NCBI GenBank assembly: GCA_032718475.1
Contig: JAUCBJ010001416.1
Span: 62,001 to 126,000 of the forward strand
Direction: 5' to 3'
Source of the DNA: Nemertoderma westbladi
Taxonomy: Eukaryota; Xenacoelomorpha; Nemertodermatida; Nemertodermatidae
DNA length: 64,000 nucleotides
This document shows, piece by piece, positions 20,508 to 33,859 of this stretch. The stretch's first letter is position 1. Each line of letters opens with the position of its first letter. The translations under genes and the position numbers were made by a program. The notes under the pieces are model-generated. The model was not told the DNA's origin and searched no databases. It worked only from the letters and a program-made list of their open reading frames with translations.

Positions 20508-23500
20508 GCGCTCGATCCGTTGGTAAGTCGTCCCCGGCCAAGTCGATGGTTGGCGTTGCCCGCTCCTCCGACGGTACGGTCCCGAGTAGTTCCCGCGAAC
20601 TACTGGCCCACTTTACGAGGTGCATCCCGTAATCCTTGAGTCGTTCCCGTAGCCCGCTCACTAACGCAATGGCCTGTGCGGTCTCGGCTGTCGATCCCAA
20701 TAGGTCGTCCGAATAAAAGGATTCCAGGACCGCGCGCCGTATGTCCGGGGGGCACGGGTCATCCAGGACGGCAGACCTCAACGCGTAACACGCGCACGCC
20801 TGGGAGCAGATAACGCCGAATACCTGAACCGTCATCTGATAAGTGAGTATCGGTTCGGTAACGCTATGGCGCCAGAGAAACCGCAGTGAGCGTTGATCCC
20901 GTTCCGGTACACGAATTTGGTGGTACATCGCTTTAATATCGGCGGCGAATGCGATTTTGTTTTGCCGGAATCGCATGAGAACTCCCGCCAAGGTGTTTAA
21001 CAAGTCCGGTCCCGAGTAAAGCTTATCGTTAAGCGCTACCCCCCGGTGGCGGTTGGCAGCGTTAAATACGACGCGCACCTTTCCCGGTTTCTTAGCCGAG
21101 ACTACGCCGTGATGGGGAAGATACCAGACTCGGTCGTCTTTCTTCTCTAACTCTTCCTTCGTGGTGCGGCGCGCATATCCGTCCGTAATATACGAGCCCA
21201 ACATTTCCCGATAGAGTTTTTCGAACAGAGAGTTTTTAGAGAATTTCCTTTCCAACGACAAGAGTTGCGAACGCGCCGTGGCTCGATTGTCTGTGAGTTT
21301 CAGTCTCGATTCCTTCCACGGCATCCCGACCATAAAGCGACCGCTAGGTAACCTTTTCTTGGAGGCTTCCATCATTTTCATCGCCGTACGGTCGTCGTGC
21401 GAAGTCGGCCGATCCTCATTAAACTTCGTCCCAAAGCCCTCCGTGGTCCAAAACTCCTCGAGCTGTTTATCCAATTTCCCATCGCCCGCCTTCCCCGTCA
21501 CCCCGCAATGTTTCCGTGTAACCCTCGACCCTCTACCAGCGCCCACCGGCCCCCATACCGTCCAGCCGCACAGAGTCCGTAGTGCATAAGGCTGCCCCGG
21601 GTCCCCCCGTTTTACCTCTAAGGGGCAGACTATCTCAGGTACGTTGGCGCCAATGAGTGCTATAACCCGCGAGTAATCCACATCTGTCGGTATTGGTATA
21701 CCGACGAGATGAGGATACGATGTTGTGAGGTTATCGCATGACATACGGCGCCTCGGTACATTTATAACGGAGATAGTCCACGCCTCGCCCACTTCCACAG
21801 CCTTGTGGCTCCCATCCCGCGGCCCAATACCGAAAGCCACCCTCCGCGCCTCCCGTTGCGGCCCATCCCGTTCGACATTCCCTATCGTTAATGTGCGCCG
21901 TTCACCCCCCAACCTGAGTTTATTCGCGACCTCGTCGACAATCAAAGTCAGTTCGCTACACGGATCCAGCATGACGACGCCCTCTACCATCGTCCCTCCT
22001 TTCCCATAAAGCCGGCACGGTACAATAGGGAGGAGAACGCCGCCGTCCTCCTCCCACCCCGTCGCGTGGTCGTCCGATACCACGTCGCAATCCGCCGTAG
22101 CCGCCGAGTAACCGGATCTCTCTTTCCCGATTCCCGTTATCCCACCGCCGATCCTCGAGTTTAGTTCGTTGAAGGCCGTGTGTAAGAGGGGATGATGCCG
22201 CCGTTCGCAACCCCCTGCGTCGCACGGTACCGGCTTCGGGCAGTCGCCGCCCCGATGGCCCGCTTCCAAACACTTAAAACAGAGTTCGAGTACGTGGACT
22301 TTATCCATTTGTTGCTTCGTCGTTAGACCCTTAAAGTTCTCACAGTTTCTCGTTGTGTGATCCCCCTGACAGAGGACGCAACAGTCCATAGAGCGGCAGG
22401 ATACCGAATGGCTAACCGAGTTCGGGTTCTCCGATCTCGTCCCCTTCCTCACGTCCCCAGAGACAAGCGCTACCGCGCGTTTAGCCAAGGTTTCTTCTCT
22501 CGGCTTTACGAACCGTGGCTTCCCGATCCCGGAGCTGTAGTTGGTAAACTCGCTTAAGTCTGTCGTGGTTGGCTCGAACAGCGCTCGCACACAGCGACCC
22601 AACCATGTCTCCAGGTGTATCAGCGATGGGTCTTCCGGTGTTCCGCGACCGGAACCCTCTCTGATATTTACGCAATGCTGCTGCCACTTCCATTGCAGGT
22701 GATCGGGCAGCCGCATATAGACCCGCCGCAGCGTTTCCACAGAGTATATGTCCGCGAGATTACCCATGGCCCGTAGTGTATAAATACACAGAGTTATATT
22801 CGTATGGAACTGTCTCAATGCCGCCTTGTCCCGCGCGGGGATCTGTTTCCCCTCCGCGATAGAGTTTATAAAGACCCGGGAGACGAGTGACGGATGCGCG
22901 AACTGCCATTTAAGAGTCTGGAGCACCTGGGCGTAAGCTCCACCGCTGCAACCGTACCCCGCAACGGTATCCTTGGCCGTCCCGTCGAGTTGCCCTTGAA
23001 GCAGCGCGAGGCGACGAGCATCCGTATAATGTACACGACGGTGTACGAGCTCGTAAAACCGCTCGATGAACTGCGGCCACTGAATCGGGTTCCCGTCGAA
23101 CCGCAGCAGCCGCACCTCCGGCGCGCCCCGTTCGTCCCCGAGTCGCATTAGCGCCACCTCCAGACTCTGTGCTCCTTCGCCACCCCGAACTACAGTTTCC
23201 ATTCCGGGGATGAGTTCGTCAATCCACGAATCGACCGACCCTACCCAGGGATCCGCGGAAGAATGGGGAGTCCGATCCCTGGGGATAAAGCGTTGTGCAT
23301 GGGCGTCTAGTCGCCCGTAATCCTCTGGCGCCCCGTCGTCCATTGATCGAGCCGAAGGTTTTATAGGCGGAAGGTTGTAGGCGGCCCCCACATCCATCGG
23401 CTTAACCTCTGTCACAGTCCGAGAGTTCCCGAATAAACCCAAGGGTTTCCTATCCGCCCAAAGGTTGTTGTCGTCCGACACAGCCGGGATTTCCACAACA

Positions 23501-23538
23501 CCACCGTCCACCGTGGCGCCATGCCGCATCCCAGCCAT
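20407..23538 (-). pseudogene. BEL-2 Gag-protease-reverse transcriptase
   Basis: 1043 residues. A DUF1759-like Gag region (PQFIERFYELVH...DTVAGYGCSG) leads to zinc knuckles at about 383-445 (CVLCQGDHTTRNC and CFKCLEAGHRGGDC). The protease site reads LDPCSELT at about 526, where most relatives have DSGS or DPGS, so the catalytic loop Gly is replaced by Cys. Reverse transcriptase follows, with the Pao hallmark WYLPHHGVV, then FAADIKAMYHQI and the catalytic YSDD at about 939. A frameshift ends the frame before RNase H. Confidence 0.88.
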
Positions 23539-23780
23539 GGCCCGTTACGACCGGGACTTCTGCAATGCCACCCTGACATTGCACCGCACCCCGACCATAG
23601 TCCGTTACGACCGGGACTTCTGCAATGTCACCCTGACATTGCACCGCACCCCGACCATAGTCCTGTAGTCCGTTACGACCGGGACTTCTGCAATGCCACC
23701 CTGACATTGCACCGCACCCCGACCATAGTCCGTTACGACCGGGGTTGCCACAACGCCACCCTGACATTGTGCCGCACCCC
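23530..23780. repeat. Minisatellite inside BEL-2 gag, about 60-bp unit, four copies
   Basis: Units beginning near cgttacgaccgggacttctg recur at about 23543, 23603, 23672 and 23731. The 69-bp spacing is caused by a short duplication (gtagtcc). In one minus-strand frame each unit is open and encodes a roughly 20-residue repeat including GRGAVQCQGGIAEVPVVT. In the frame of the flanking gag it contains a stop. Confidence 0.85.
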
Positions 23781-24357
23781 GAATCTCGCGTCCTTCTTCC
23801 TCCGATTTCGGTTCCGGCCTGGGGGAGGATGAAGCCATTGGCTGGGGGCCGCATTGTGTACGTACCGGTACACTTTCCGACCCCATGACCGCCCGTACCT
23901 GTGTGACACCCGAGTTATCTGTTGCCGCCCACCATTCCGTGTTTCCCTGAGGCGAGACGGTGAACCCGAATGGTTCAGGTCCGTCCGTCCCTTCACCCCT
24001 GACCGCGCCACCGTGACACGGTCTGGCATCCTCAGTTCCTGGATCCAACTCACCGTCGAACTCCCGAAGCCTGCCCGAGAGTCCTTCCTCGCAGTCCTCC
24101 TTAGCTTCTTCCTCCCAGAGTCGCGCTTCGAATTCCACCTCAGCAGCCTCTCGTATCAGTTTTTCCAGCCCGCGTTCATCGGAGATCCTCAATTCTTCCA
24201 GTTTACGTTCCTCGGAGATCCTCAATTCTTCCAGTTTACGTTCCTGTTCCTGATGTATCCATCCTCGTTCCTTTATTGCCCTCAACTGTTCCTTACGGAT
24301 CCATTCCCGTTCGGCTTGAACTCGGAAGCCGATCATCCGAGCTCCCATGTTTGGCAA
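23605..24357 (-). pseudogene. BEL-2 Gag N-terminal coiled coil
   Basis: Charged helical repeats (ERKLEELRISEERKLEELRI) at about residues 35-75 predict a coiled coil, as in many Gag N-termini. The piece is in the same frame as the next Gag segment but is separated from it by stops inside a 60-bp minisatellite. Confidence 0.7.
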
Positions 24358-24721
24358 GTCGTGCCGCCGAACTTGCCGTGGTTTTAGCCCTACCGGTGGG
24401 GGAGGGAGGATGCTCGACTGCGCCCGTCTTGGGTATCGTTGATCGCTGGTTCCGTATTGCCAGAATCCCCACGGATGGTGTCATCCATAGTTCGGTAGTA
24501 TCCGGTTCGAATGTAAAAAGGGGGTGTGTGCAGACTATCTACCAGGCCAGCGTGTGGTTGCCTTCGATTCCCTATAAGGTTCGTGGAGTGTGTGGGGAGT
24601 GCGGTAGCCTGGTATGTGCTTGCCCTTTTTTAAAGAGTATGCCTATACGAGAGGGGTAGGGGGGGGGGGGGGGGGGGGTTGTCCGGGTGGTTAACTTCCT
24701 AGATCTAGAGATCGGCGAGCC

Positions 24722-24739
24722 CGTGATTCGTTTTCACCA
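24722..24739 (-). other. BEL-2 putative primer-binding site
   Basis: On the minus strand TGGTGAAAACGAATCACG starts directly after an LTR ending in CA. The tRNA is not identified. Confidence 0.45.
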
Positions 24740-25705
24740 TGACGAAAACATAAAGAAAAATAGTTAAATACGTTCAGTGTAGAGGTTTAATTTTTATTTA
24801 ATTTCAATCAGACAGTAAAATTTAGCCGCAAAATTGCATTAATAATAATAATAAAATTACCGGTCCGGCCGGGACCAAAAGAAAAACATTTAGTTAAATG
24901 GCATGACAGTTGGCTGGGGTTCGTAGGCTACTGACGAATGAATCCCATAACTATAGTTTATATACCAAAACTCAACCAATATAAAAGGTGTTAACAGATT
25001 ACCGAACAAACTGCACATTACCTCAACAGGCAGACAAGCAAACGAGCTATAATCAGTTTGACCCTTGCAACAATAGAGTAACACAGCTTCAACCATCCTA
25101 ACATAGGCTATTATTAGCTACAACATTCAAAGCAATAATGTCACAAAGCCAAGCCTTGAATACACCCCCCCCCCCCCCCCCCTCTCCCGAAAGGAATCCT
25201 CCAATCAAAACTTACAAAAGCAATAATGGCCACATATTATCCTACAACTTTACAGAAGCCAATCGTGTTTACATATCCAATATAGCAGCTAAGTACGCCC
25301 ACCCCAAGCAATACCCGAGCCCGCCCCAGGCGAGGTATAAAGGTACATACCAATAATAAACGAGCTAAAAATAAACCCAATAATCAACTCGCGGCCCACC
25401 AATAAAAATCATAACCAAATAGATGTCGCCACAGCCAATATACAAGTACGCACACCAACAAAATCAATACAGAACAAGCCCTAAGCCGAAAATAATCACC
25501 CAGCAAATAGATCAACATTATAGATTGTACGCCGAAAAATAATACACTAAATAAATAATTAAAGACATAAATAACTTATATGCCGAAATAATAGACCGCA
25601 TAGATTACATAGGATAAATTGCAAGCTAAAAATAGTACACCAAACAGATAGGACACAAAGCAAATCACATGTCAAAAATAATGCATTAAATAAATAATAT
25701 AAACA
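24740..25705 (-). repeat. BEL-2 LTR, 966 bp, shared with a tandem copy
   Basis: TG...CA bounded. On its right it is followed by the last 61 bp of another BEL internal region (25706-25766), nearly identical to 19238-19298. This LTR would therefore serve as the 3' LTR of the upstream copy and the 5' LTR of BEL-2. It contains a C18 run at 25165-25182. No second copy of the LTR is seen in the window, so the boundaries rest on the termini alone. Confidence 0.5.
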
Positions 25706-25766
25706 TCAGGCTAAAAAACTAATTTCCCCGTGGAGTCTACTTTGGTCGGCCGTTCGTCTTAACAGT
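25706..25766 (-). mobile_element. 3'-terminal fragment of a second BEL-2 copy
   Basis: Matches 19238-19298 with one difference. It covers the last codons of the polyprotein and the purine tract. Confidence 0.8.
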
Positions 25767-25841
25767 AATCAGCTGTTATTTGCGTCCAATTTCCCCTGGA
25801 GAGGGATGAATTTTTATTGTGTCCAGCCCCCCCATCTGGGC
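25764..25841. repeat. Dispersed repeat shared with 62892-62970
   Basis: About 78 bp beginning agtaatcagctgttatttgc, about 90% identical to 62892-62970 in the same orientation. It abuts the BEL fragment. Confidence 0.75.
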
Positions 25842-26308
25842 TTTTAAGGACAATTCAGCACAAGTAATACTGTAATATTAAATAGTCATGTGTATCAATT
25901 CGAAATACAGTTTGGATGTTTTATTTTTGATAATTTTATTTTATTCATTATAAAGAAGGTTAAGCCTAAATTAAGTGAAGTGCCATTATTGAATTCCCAG
26001 ATGAACTGCCCGTAGATTTATATAGAGCTGTTTTTTGGAATAACATTATATCTCCTGTTTACAACGACTTAGCCAAATCCTACTTCATAGGCCTAGAGGT
26101 CGCATCTGGTGTTCGGTTTCAAATAATAAATTTATAGCACTCCATACAGTATAGGCTTGTAGTACAGTAGTAGGCCTATCTGTATCTCTCTCAGTAGGCT
26201 ATAGTACAGGTCATGAGCCCGACAACCCGAACGTGCACACCTGATGCATGAGTTTATTACTTATTACATTTATGTTCCTCAGTAGGCCTAGTATTGTATT
26301 ACGTTACA
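25842..26308. other. Spacer, nothing recognised
   Basis: AT-rich single-copy-looking sequence between the BEL debris and the minisatellite. Several taggcct motifs. No gene seen. Confidence 0.45.
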
Positions 26309-29300
26309 TATTTATGTTACTATTCTCCGCGGGCATTTTACCTTATGTTACTATTCCCTGGGCATTCTACCTTATGTTCCTATTCCTCGGCCATTCTACC
26401 TTATGTTACTATTCCCCGGCCATTCTACCTTATGTTCCTATTCCTCGGCCATTCTACCTTATGTTACTATTCCCCGGCCATTCTACCTTATGTTCCTATT
26501 CCTCGGCCATTCTACCTTATGTTACTATTCCCCGGGCATTCTACCTTATGTTACTATTCACCCGGGCATTCTACCTTATGTTACTATTCCCCGGCCATTC
26601 TACCTTATGTTACTATTCCCCGGGCATTCTACCTTATGTTACTATTCCCCGGGCATTCTACCTTATGTTACTATTCCCCGGCCATTCTACCTTATGTTAC
26701 TATTCCCCGGCCATTCTACCTTATGTTACTATTCCCCGGCCATTCTACCTTATGTTACTATTCCCCGGCCATTCTACCTTATGTTACTATTCCCCGGGGC
26801 ATTCTACCTTATGTTACTATTCACCCGGGCATTCTACCTTATGTTACTATTCTCCGGCCATTCTACCTTATGTTACTATTCACCCGGGCATTCTACCTTA
26901 TGTTACTATTCTCCGGCCATTCTACCTTATGTTACTATTCACCCGGGCATTCTATCTTATGTTACTATTCCCCGGTCATTCTACCTTATGTTACTATTCC
27001 CCGGGCATTCTACCTTATGTTACTATTCCCCGGCCATTCTACCTTATGTTACTATTCCCCGGCATTCTACCTTATGTTACTATTCCCCGGGCATTCTACC
27101 TTATGTTACTATTCCCCGGGCATTCTACCTTATGTTACTATTCCCCGGCCATTCTACCTTATGTTACTATTCCCCGAGCATTCTACCTTATGTTACTATT
27201 CACCCGGGCATTCTACCTTATGTTACTATTCCCCGGGCATTCTACCTTATGTTACTATTCCCCGGCCATTCTACCTTATGTTCCTATTCCTCGGCCATTC
27301 TACCTTATGTTACTATTCCCAGGGCATTCTACCTTATGTTACTATTCTCCGCAGGCATTCTACCTATGTTACTATTCCCTGGGGCATTCTACCTTATGTT
27401 ACTATTCCCTGGGGCATTCTACCTTATCTTACTATTCCCCGGCCATTCTACCTAATGTTACTATTCCCCGGCCATTCTACCTTATGTTACTATTCCCCGA
27501 GCATTCTACCTTATGTTACTATTCCACAGGGATTCTACCTTATGTTACTATTCCCCGGACATTCTACCTTATGTTACTATTCGCCCGGGCATTCTACCTT
27601 ATGTTACTATTCCCCGGGCATTCTACCATTACTATTCCCGGGGCATTCTACTTATGTTTACTCCCCGGGCATTCTACCTTATGTTACTATTCCCCGGACA
27701 TTCTACCTTATGTTACTATTCTCCGCTGGCATTCTACCTTATGTTACTATTCTCCGCAGGCATTCTACCTTATGTTACTATTCCCTGGGGCATTCTACCT
27801 TATGTTACTATTCCCTGGGGCATTCTACCTTATGTTACTATTCCCTGGGGCATTCTACCTTATGTTACTATTCCCTGGGGCATTCTACCTTATGTTACTA
27901 TTCCCCGGGCATTCTACCTTATGTTCCTATTCCTCGGCCATTCTACCTTATGTTACTATTCCCCGGGCATTATACCATATGTTACTATTCCCCGGCCATT
28001 CTACCTTATGTTACTATTCACCCGGGCATTCTACCTTATGTTACTATTCCCCGGGCATTCTACCTTATGTTACTATTCCCCGGGCATTATACCTTATGTT
28101 ACTATTCCCCGGCCATTCTACCTTATGTTACTATTCCCCGGGCATTCTACCTTATGTTACTATTCCCCGGGCATTCTACCTTATGTTACTATTCCCCGGC
28201 CATTCTACCTTATGTTACTACTGTATTCCCCGGCCATTCTACATTATGTTACTATTGCCCGGGCATTCTACCTTATGTTACTATTCCCCGGGCATTCTAC
28301 CTTATGTTACTATTCCCCGGGCATTCTACCTTATGTTACTATTCCCCGGCCATTCTACCTTATGTTACTATTCCCCGGGCATTCTACCTTATGTTACTAT
28401 TCCCCGAGCATTCTACCTTATGTTACTATTCCACAGGGATTCTACCTTATGTTACTATTCCCCGGCCATTCTACCTTATGTTACTATTCCCCGGCCATTC
28501 TACCTTATGTTACTATTCCCCGGCCATTCTACCTTATGTTACTATTCACCCGGGCATTCTACCTTATGTTACTATTCCCTGGGGCATTCTACCTTATGTT
28601 ACTATTCCCCGGCCATTCTACCTTATGTTACTATTCACCCGGGCATTCTACCTTATGTTACTATTCCCCGGGCATTCTACCTTATGTTACTATTCTCCGC
28701 AGGCATTCTACCTTATGTTACTATTCCCTGGGGCATTCTACCTTATGTTACTATTCCCTGGGGCATTCTACCTTATGTTACTATTCCCCCGGCATTCTAC
28801 CTTATGTTACTATTCTCCGCAGGCATTCTACCTTATGTTACTATTCCCCGGCCATTCTACCTATGTTACTATTCCCCGGGCATTCTACCTTATGTTACTA
28901 TTCCCCGGCCATTCTACCTTATGTTACTATTCCCCGGGCATTCTACCTTATGTTACTATTCCCCGGGCATTCTACCTTATGTTACTATTCCCCGGCCATT
29001 CTACCTTATGTTACTATTCCCCGGGCATTCTACCTTATGTTACTATTCCCCGGGCATTCTACCTTATGTTACTATTCCCAGGGCATTCTACCTTATGTTA
29101 CTATTCCCCGGCCATTCTACCTTATGTTACTATTCACCCGGGCATTCTACCTTATGTTACTATTCCCCGGCCATTCTACCTTATGTTACTATTCCCCGGG
29201 CATTCTACCTTATGTTACTATTCCCCGGCCATTCTACCTTATGTTACTATTCCCCGGGCATTCTACCTTATGTTACTATTCCCCGGCCATTCTACCTTAT

Positions 29301-32300
29301 GTTACTATTCCCCGGCCATTCTACCTTATGTTACTATTCCCCGGGCATTCTACCTTATGTTACTATTCCCCGGGCATTCTACCTTATGTTACTATTCCCC
29401 GGCCATTCTACCTTATGTTACTATTCCCCGGCATTCTACCTTATGTTACTATTCTCCGCAGGCATTCTACCTTATGTTACTATTCCCCGGCCATTCTACC
29501 TTATGTTACTATTCCCCGGGCATTCTACCTTATGTTACTATTCCCCGGCCATTCTACCTTATGTTACTATTCCCCGGGCATTCTACCTTATGTTACTATT
29601 CCCCGGCCATTCTACCTTATGTTACTATTCCCCGGCCATTCTACCTTATGTTACTATTCCCCGGCCATTCTACCTTATGTTACTATTCACCCGGGCATTC
29701 TACCTTATGTTACTATTCCCTGGGGCATTCTACCTTATGTTACTATTCCCCGGCCATTCTACCTTATGTTACTATTCACCCGGGCATTCTACCTTATGTT
29801 ACTATTCCCCGGTCATTCTACCTTATGTTACTATTCCCCGGGCATTCTACCTTATGTTACTATTCCCCGGCCATTCTACCTTATGTTACTATTCCCCGGC
29901 ATTCTACCTTATGTTACTATTCCCCGGGCATTCTACCTTATGTTACTATTCCCCGGGCATTCTACCTTATGTTACTATTCCCCGGCCATTCTACCTTATG
30001 TTACTATTCCCCGAGCATTCTACCTTATGTTACTATTCACCCGGGCATTCTACCTTATGTTACTATTCCCCGGGCATTCTACCTTATGTTACTATTCCCC
30101 GGCCATTCTACCTTATGTTCCTATTCCTCGGCCATTCTACCTTATGTTACTATTCCCAGGGCATTCTACCTTATGTTACTATTCTCCGCAGGCATTCTAC
30201 CTATGTTACTATTCCCTGGGGCATTCTACCTTATGTTACTATTCCCTGGGGCATTCTACCTTATCTTACTATTCCCCGGCCATTCTACCTAATGTTACTA
30301 TTCCCCGGCCATTCTACCTTATGTTACTATTCCCCGAGCATTCTACCTTATGTTACTATTCCACAGGGCATTCTACCTTATGTTACTATTCCCCGGACAT
30401 TCTACCTTATGTTACTATTCGCCCGGGCATTCTACCTTATGTTACTATTCCCCGGGCATTCTACCATTACTATTCCCGGGGCATTCTACTTATGTTTACT
30501 CCCCGGGCATTCTACCTTATGTTACTATTCCCCGGACATTCTACCTTATGTTACTATTCTCCGCTGGCATTCTACCTTATGTTACTATTCTCCGCAGGCA
30601 TTCTACCTTATGTTACTATTCCCTGGGGCATTCTACCTTATGTTACTATTCCCTGGGGCATTCTACCTTATGTTACTATTCCCTGGGGCATTCTACCTTA
30701 TGTTACTATTCCCTGGGGCATTCTACCTTATGTTACTATTCCCCGGGCATTCTACCTTATGTTCCTATTCCTCGGCCATTCTACCTTATGTTACTATTCC
30801 CCGGGCATTATACCATATGTTACTATTCCCCGGCCATTCTACCTTATGTTACTATTCACCCGGGCATTCTACCTTATGTTACTATTCCCCGGGCATTCTA
30901 CCTTATGTTCCTATTCCTCGGCCATTCTACCTTATGTTACTATTCCCCGGGCATTATACCTTATGTTACTATTCCCCGGCCATTCTACCTTATGTTACTA
31001 TTCCCCGGGCATTCTACCTTATGTTACTATTCCCCGGGCATTCTACCTTATGTTACTATTCCCCGGCCATTCTACCTTATGTTACTACTGTATTCCCCGG
31101 CCATTCTACATTATGTTACTATTGCCCGGGCATTCTACCTTATGTTACTATTCCCCGGGCATTCTACCTTATGTTACTATTCCCCGGGCATTCTACCTTA
31201 TGTTACTATTCCCCGGCCATTCTACCTTATGTTACTATTCCCCGGGCATTCTACCTTATGTTACTATTCCCCGAGCATTCTGCCTTATGTTACTATTCCA
31301 CAGGGATTCTACCTTATGTTACTATTCCCCGGCCATTCTACCTTATGTTACTATTCCCCGGCCATTCTACCTTATGTTACTATTCCCCGGCCATTCTACC
31401 TTATGTTACTATTCACCCGGGCATTCTACCTTATGTTACTATTCCCTGGGGCATTCTACCTTATGTTACTATTCCCCGGCCATTCTACCTTATGTTACTA
31501 TTCACCCGGGCATTCTACCTTATGTTACTATTCCCCGGGCATTCTACCTTATGTTACTATTCTCCGCAGGCATTCTACCTTATGTTACTATTGCCTGGGG
31601 CATTCTACCTTATGTTACTATTCCCTGGGGCATTCTACCTTATGTTACTATTCCCCCGGCATTCTACCTTATGTTACTATTCTCCGCAGGCATTCTACCT
31701 TATGTTACTATTCCCCGGCCATTCTACCTATGTTACTATTCCCCGGGCATTCTACCTTATGTTACTATTCCCCGGCCATTCTACCTTATGTTACTATTCC
31801 CCGGGCATTCTACCTTATGTTACTATTCCCCGGGCATTCTACCTTATGTTACTATTCACCCGGGCATTCTACCTTATGTTACTATTCCCTGGGGCATTCT
31901 ACCTTATGTTACTATTCCCCAAGCATTCTACCTTATTTTACTATTCCACAGGGATTCTACCTTATGTTACTATTCCCCGGCCATTCTACCTTATGTTACT
32001 ATTCCCCGGCCATTCTACCTTATGTTACTATTCCCCGGCCATTCTACCTTATGTTACTATTCCCCGGCCATTCTACCTTATGTTCCTATTCCTCGGCCAT
32101 TCTACCTTGTTACTATTCCCCGGGCATTCTACCTTATGTTACTATTCACCCGGGCATTCTACCTTATGTTACTATTCCCCGGCCATTCTACCTTATGTTA
32201 CTATTCCCCGGGCATTCTACCTTATGTTACTATTCCCCGGCCATTCTAACTTATGTTACTATTCCCCGGCCATTCTACCTTATGTTACTATTCCCCGAGC

Positions 32301-33490
32301 ATTCTACCTTATGTTACTATTCCACAGGGATTCTACCTTATGTTACTATTCCCCGGCCATTCTACCTTATGTTACTATTCCCCGGCCATTCTACCTTATG
32401 TTACTATTCCCCGGCCATTCTACCTTATGTTACTATTCACCCGGGCATTCTACCTTATGTTACTATTCCCTGGGGCATTCTACCTTATGTTACTATTCCC
32501 CGGCCATTCTACCTTATGTTACTATTCACCCGGGCATTCTACCTTATGTTACTATTCCCCGGGCATTCTACCTTATGTTACTATTCTCCGCAGGCATTCT
32601 ACCTTATGTTACTATTCCCTGGGGCATTCTACCTTATGTTACTATTCCCTGGGGCATTCTACCTTATGTTACTATTCCCCCGGCATTCTACCTTATGTTA
32701 CTATTCTCCGCAGGCATTCTACCTTATGTTACTATTCCCCGGCCATTCTACCTATGTTACTATTCCCCGGGCATTCTACCTTATGTTACTATTCCCCGGC
32801 CATTCTACCTTATGTTACTATTCCCCGGGCATTCTACCTTATGTTACTATTCCCCGGGCATTCTACCTTATGTTACTATTCACCCGGGCATTCTACCTTA
32901 TGTTACTATTCCCTGGGGCATTCTACCTTATGTTACTATTCCCCAAGCATTCTACCTTATTTTACTATTCCACAGGGATTCTACCTTATGTTACTATTCC
33001 CCGGCCATTCTACCTTATGTTACTATTCCCCGGCCATTCTACCTTATGTTACTATTCCCCGGCCATTCTACCTTATGTTACTATTCACCCGGGCATTCTA
33101 CCTTATGTTACTATTCCCTGGGGCATTCTACCTTATGTTACTATTCCCTGGGGCATTCTACCTTATGTTACTATTCTCCGGCCATTCTACCTTATGTTAC
33201 TATTCACCCGGGCATTCTACCTTATGTTACTATTCCCCGGACATTCTACCTTATGTTACTATTCTCCGCAGGCATTCTACCTTATGTTACTATTCCCTGG
33301 GGCATTCTACCTTATGTTACTATTCCCTGGGGCATTCTACCTTATGTTACTATTCCCCCGGCATTCTACCTTATGTTACTATTATCCGCAGGTATTCTAC
33401 GTTATGTTACTATTCCCCGGGTATTCTACCTTATGTTACTATTCACCCTCTTACTATTCCCCGGGCATTCTAGATTATTTTACTATTCTC
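26309..33490. repeat. 7.2-kb minisatellite array, 29-bp unit
   Basis: Roughly 245 head-to-tail copies of a 29-bp unit resembling cattctaccttatgttacta followed by ttccccgg(c/g)c. Variants such as ccctgggg, tccgcagg, cacccggg and ttcctattcctcgg are scattered through it. Rare marker variants recur at fixed offsets: accattactattccc at 27624 and 30462, ctactgtattcc at 28218 and 31086, and an aagcattctaccttatttta variant at 31921 and 32945. This gives higher-order repeats of about 2.84-2.87 kb and 1.02 kb. The unit has no stop in any forward frame and its length is not a multiple of three, so three overlapping giant open frames arise. They should not be called genes. Confidence 0.95.
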
Positions 33491-33859
33491 ACTAAGGCAC
33501 AGAGAGAATCCCGACTCAAAAGGACTACAGCGGCCAAGAAAGTTAATGCTGCATCTAGGTTATTTTACATATATATATATAGCTGGTTATAGTTTGTCAA
33601 AGAATTAAATTCGTAGTTACTTTGATGCACCCAGTGTTTTCACACTAACTTAATAGTAAAATAGAAAATAGGAGAGAACAGTTAATTAATAAGATTGTGG
33701 GAAAAATGAAATACCGTACGTACATTGTTGTACGAAATTTGCCACCACAAATAATAATATTCACCAAGCGGCTAAAAATAAATGATCTTTTCAAATTGGT
33801 TTATACCAATATAGCAATGTTATTCGTGAATGCTTGTTGTCAAATTACACATGATAAGT
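33491..33859. other. Spacer between minisatellite and THADA
   Basis: AT-rich. Corresponds to the 3' flank and probable 3' UTR of the minus-strand THADA gene. I did not find a canonical AATAAA on that strand. Confidence 0.5.

Larger units (their letters stand above)
19238..24739 (-). mobile_element. BEL/Pao element BEL-2, internal region, decayed
   Basis: On the minus strand the internal region runs from a TGG-starting primer site beside the LTR at 24740 to a purine-rich tract (GGGGAAATTAG) near 19255. It encodes Gag, protease, reverse transcriptase, RNase H and the integrase C-terminal domain in several broken frames. The integrase zinc finger and catalytic core are missing. The sequence left of 19238 begins TGTTACC on the minus strand, which could start a 3' LTR, but it does not match the right-hand LTR. 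The left boundary is therefore unresolved. Confidence 0.8.

Noticed and set aside
26309-33490. CRISPR-like direct repeats
   Set aside because: Units are contiguous with no unique spacers, and the genome is animal.
26248-33592. Five overlapping open frames of 350-2415 codons
   Set aside because: They are all produced by a stop-free 29-bp tandem repeat read in its three phases. No domain, codon bias or start context supports a protein.
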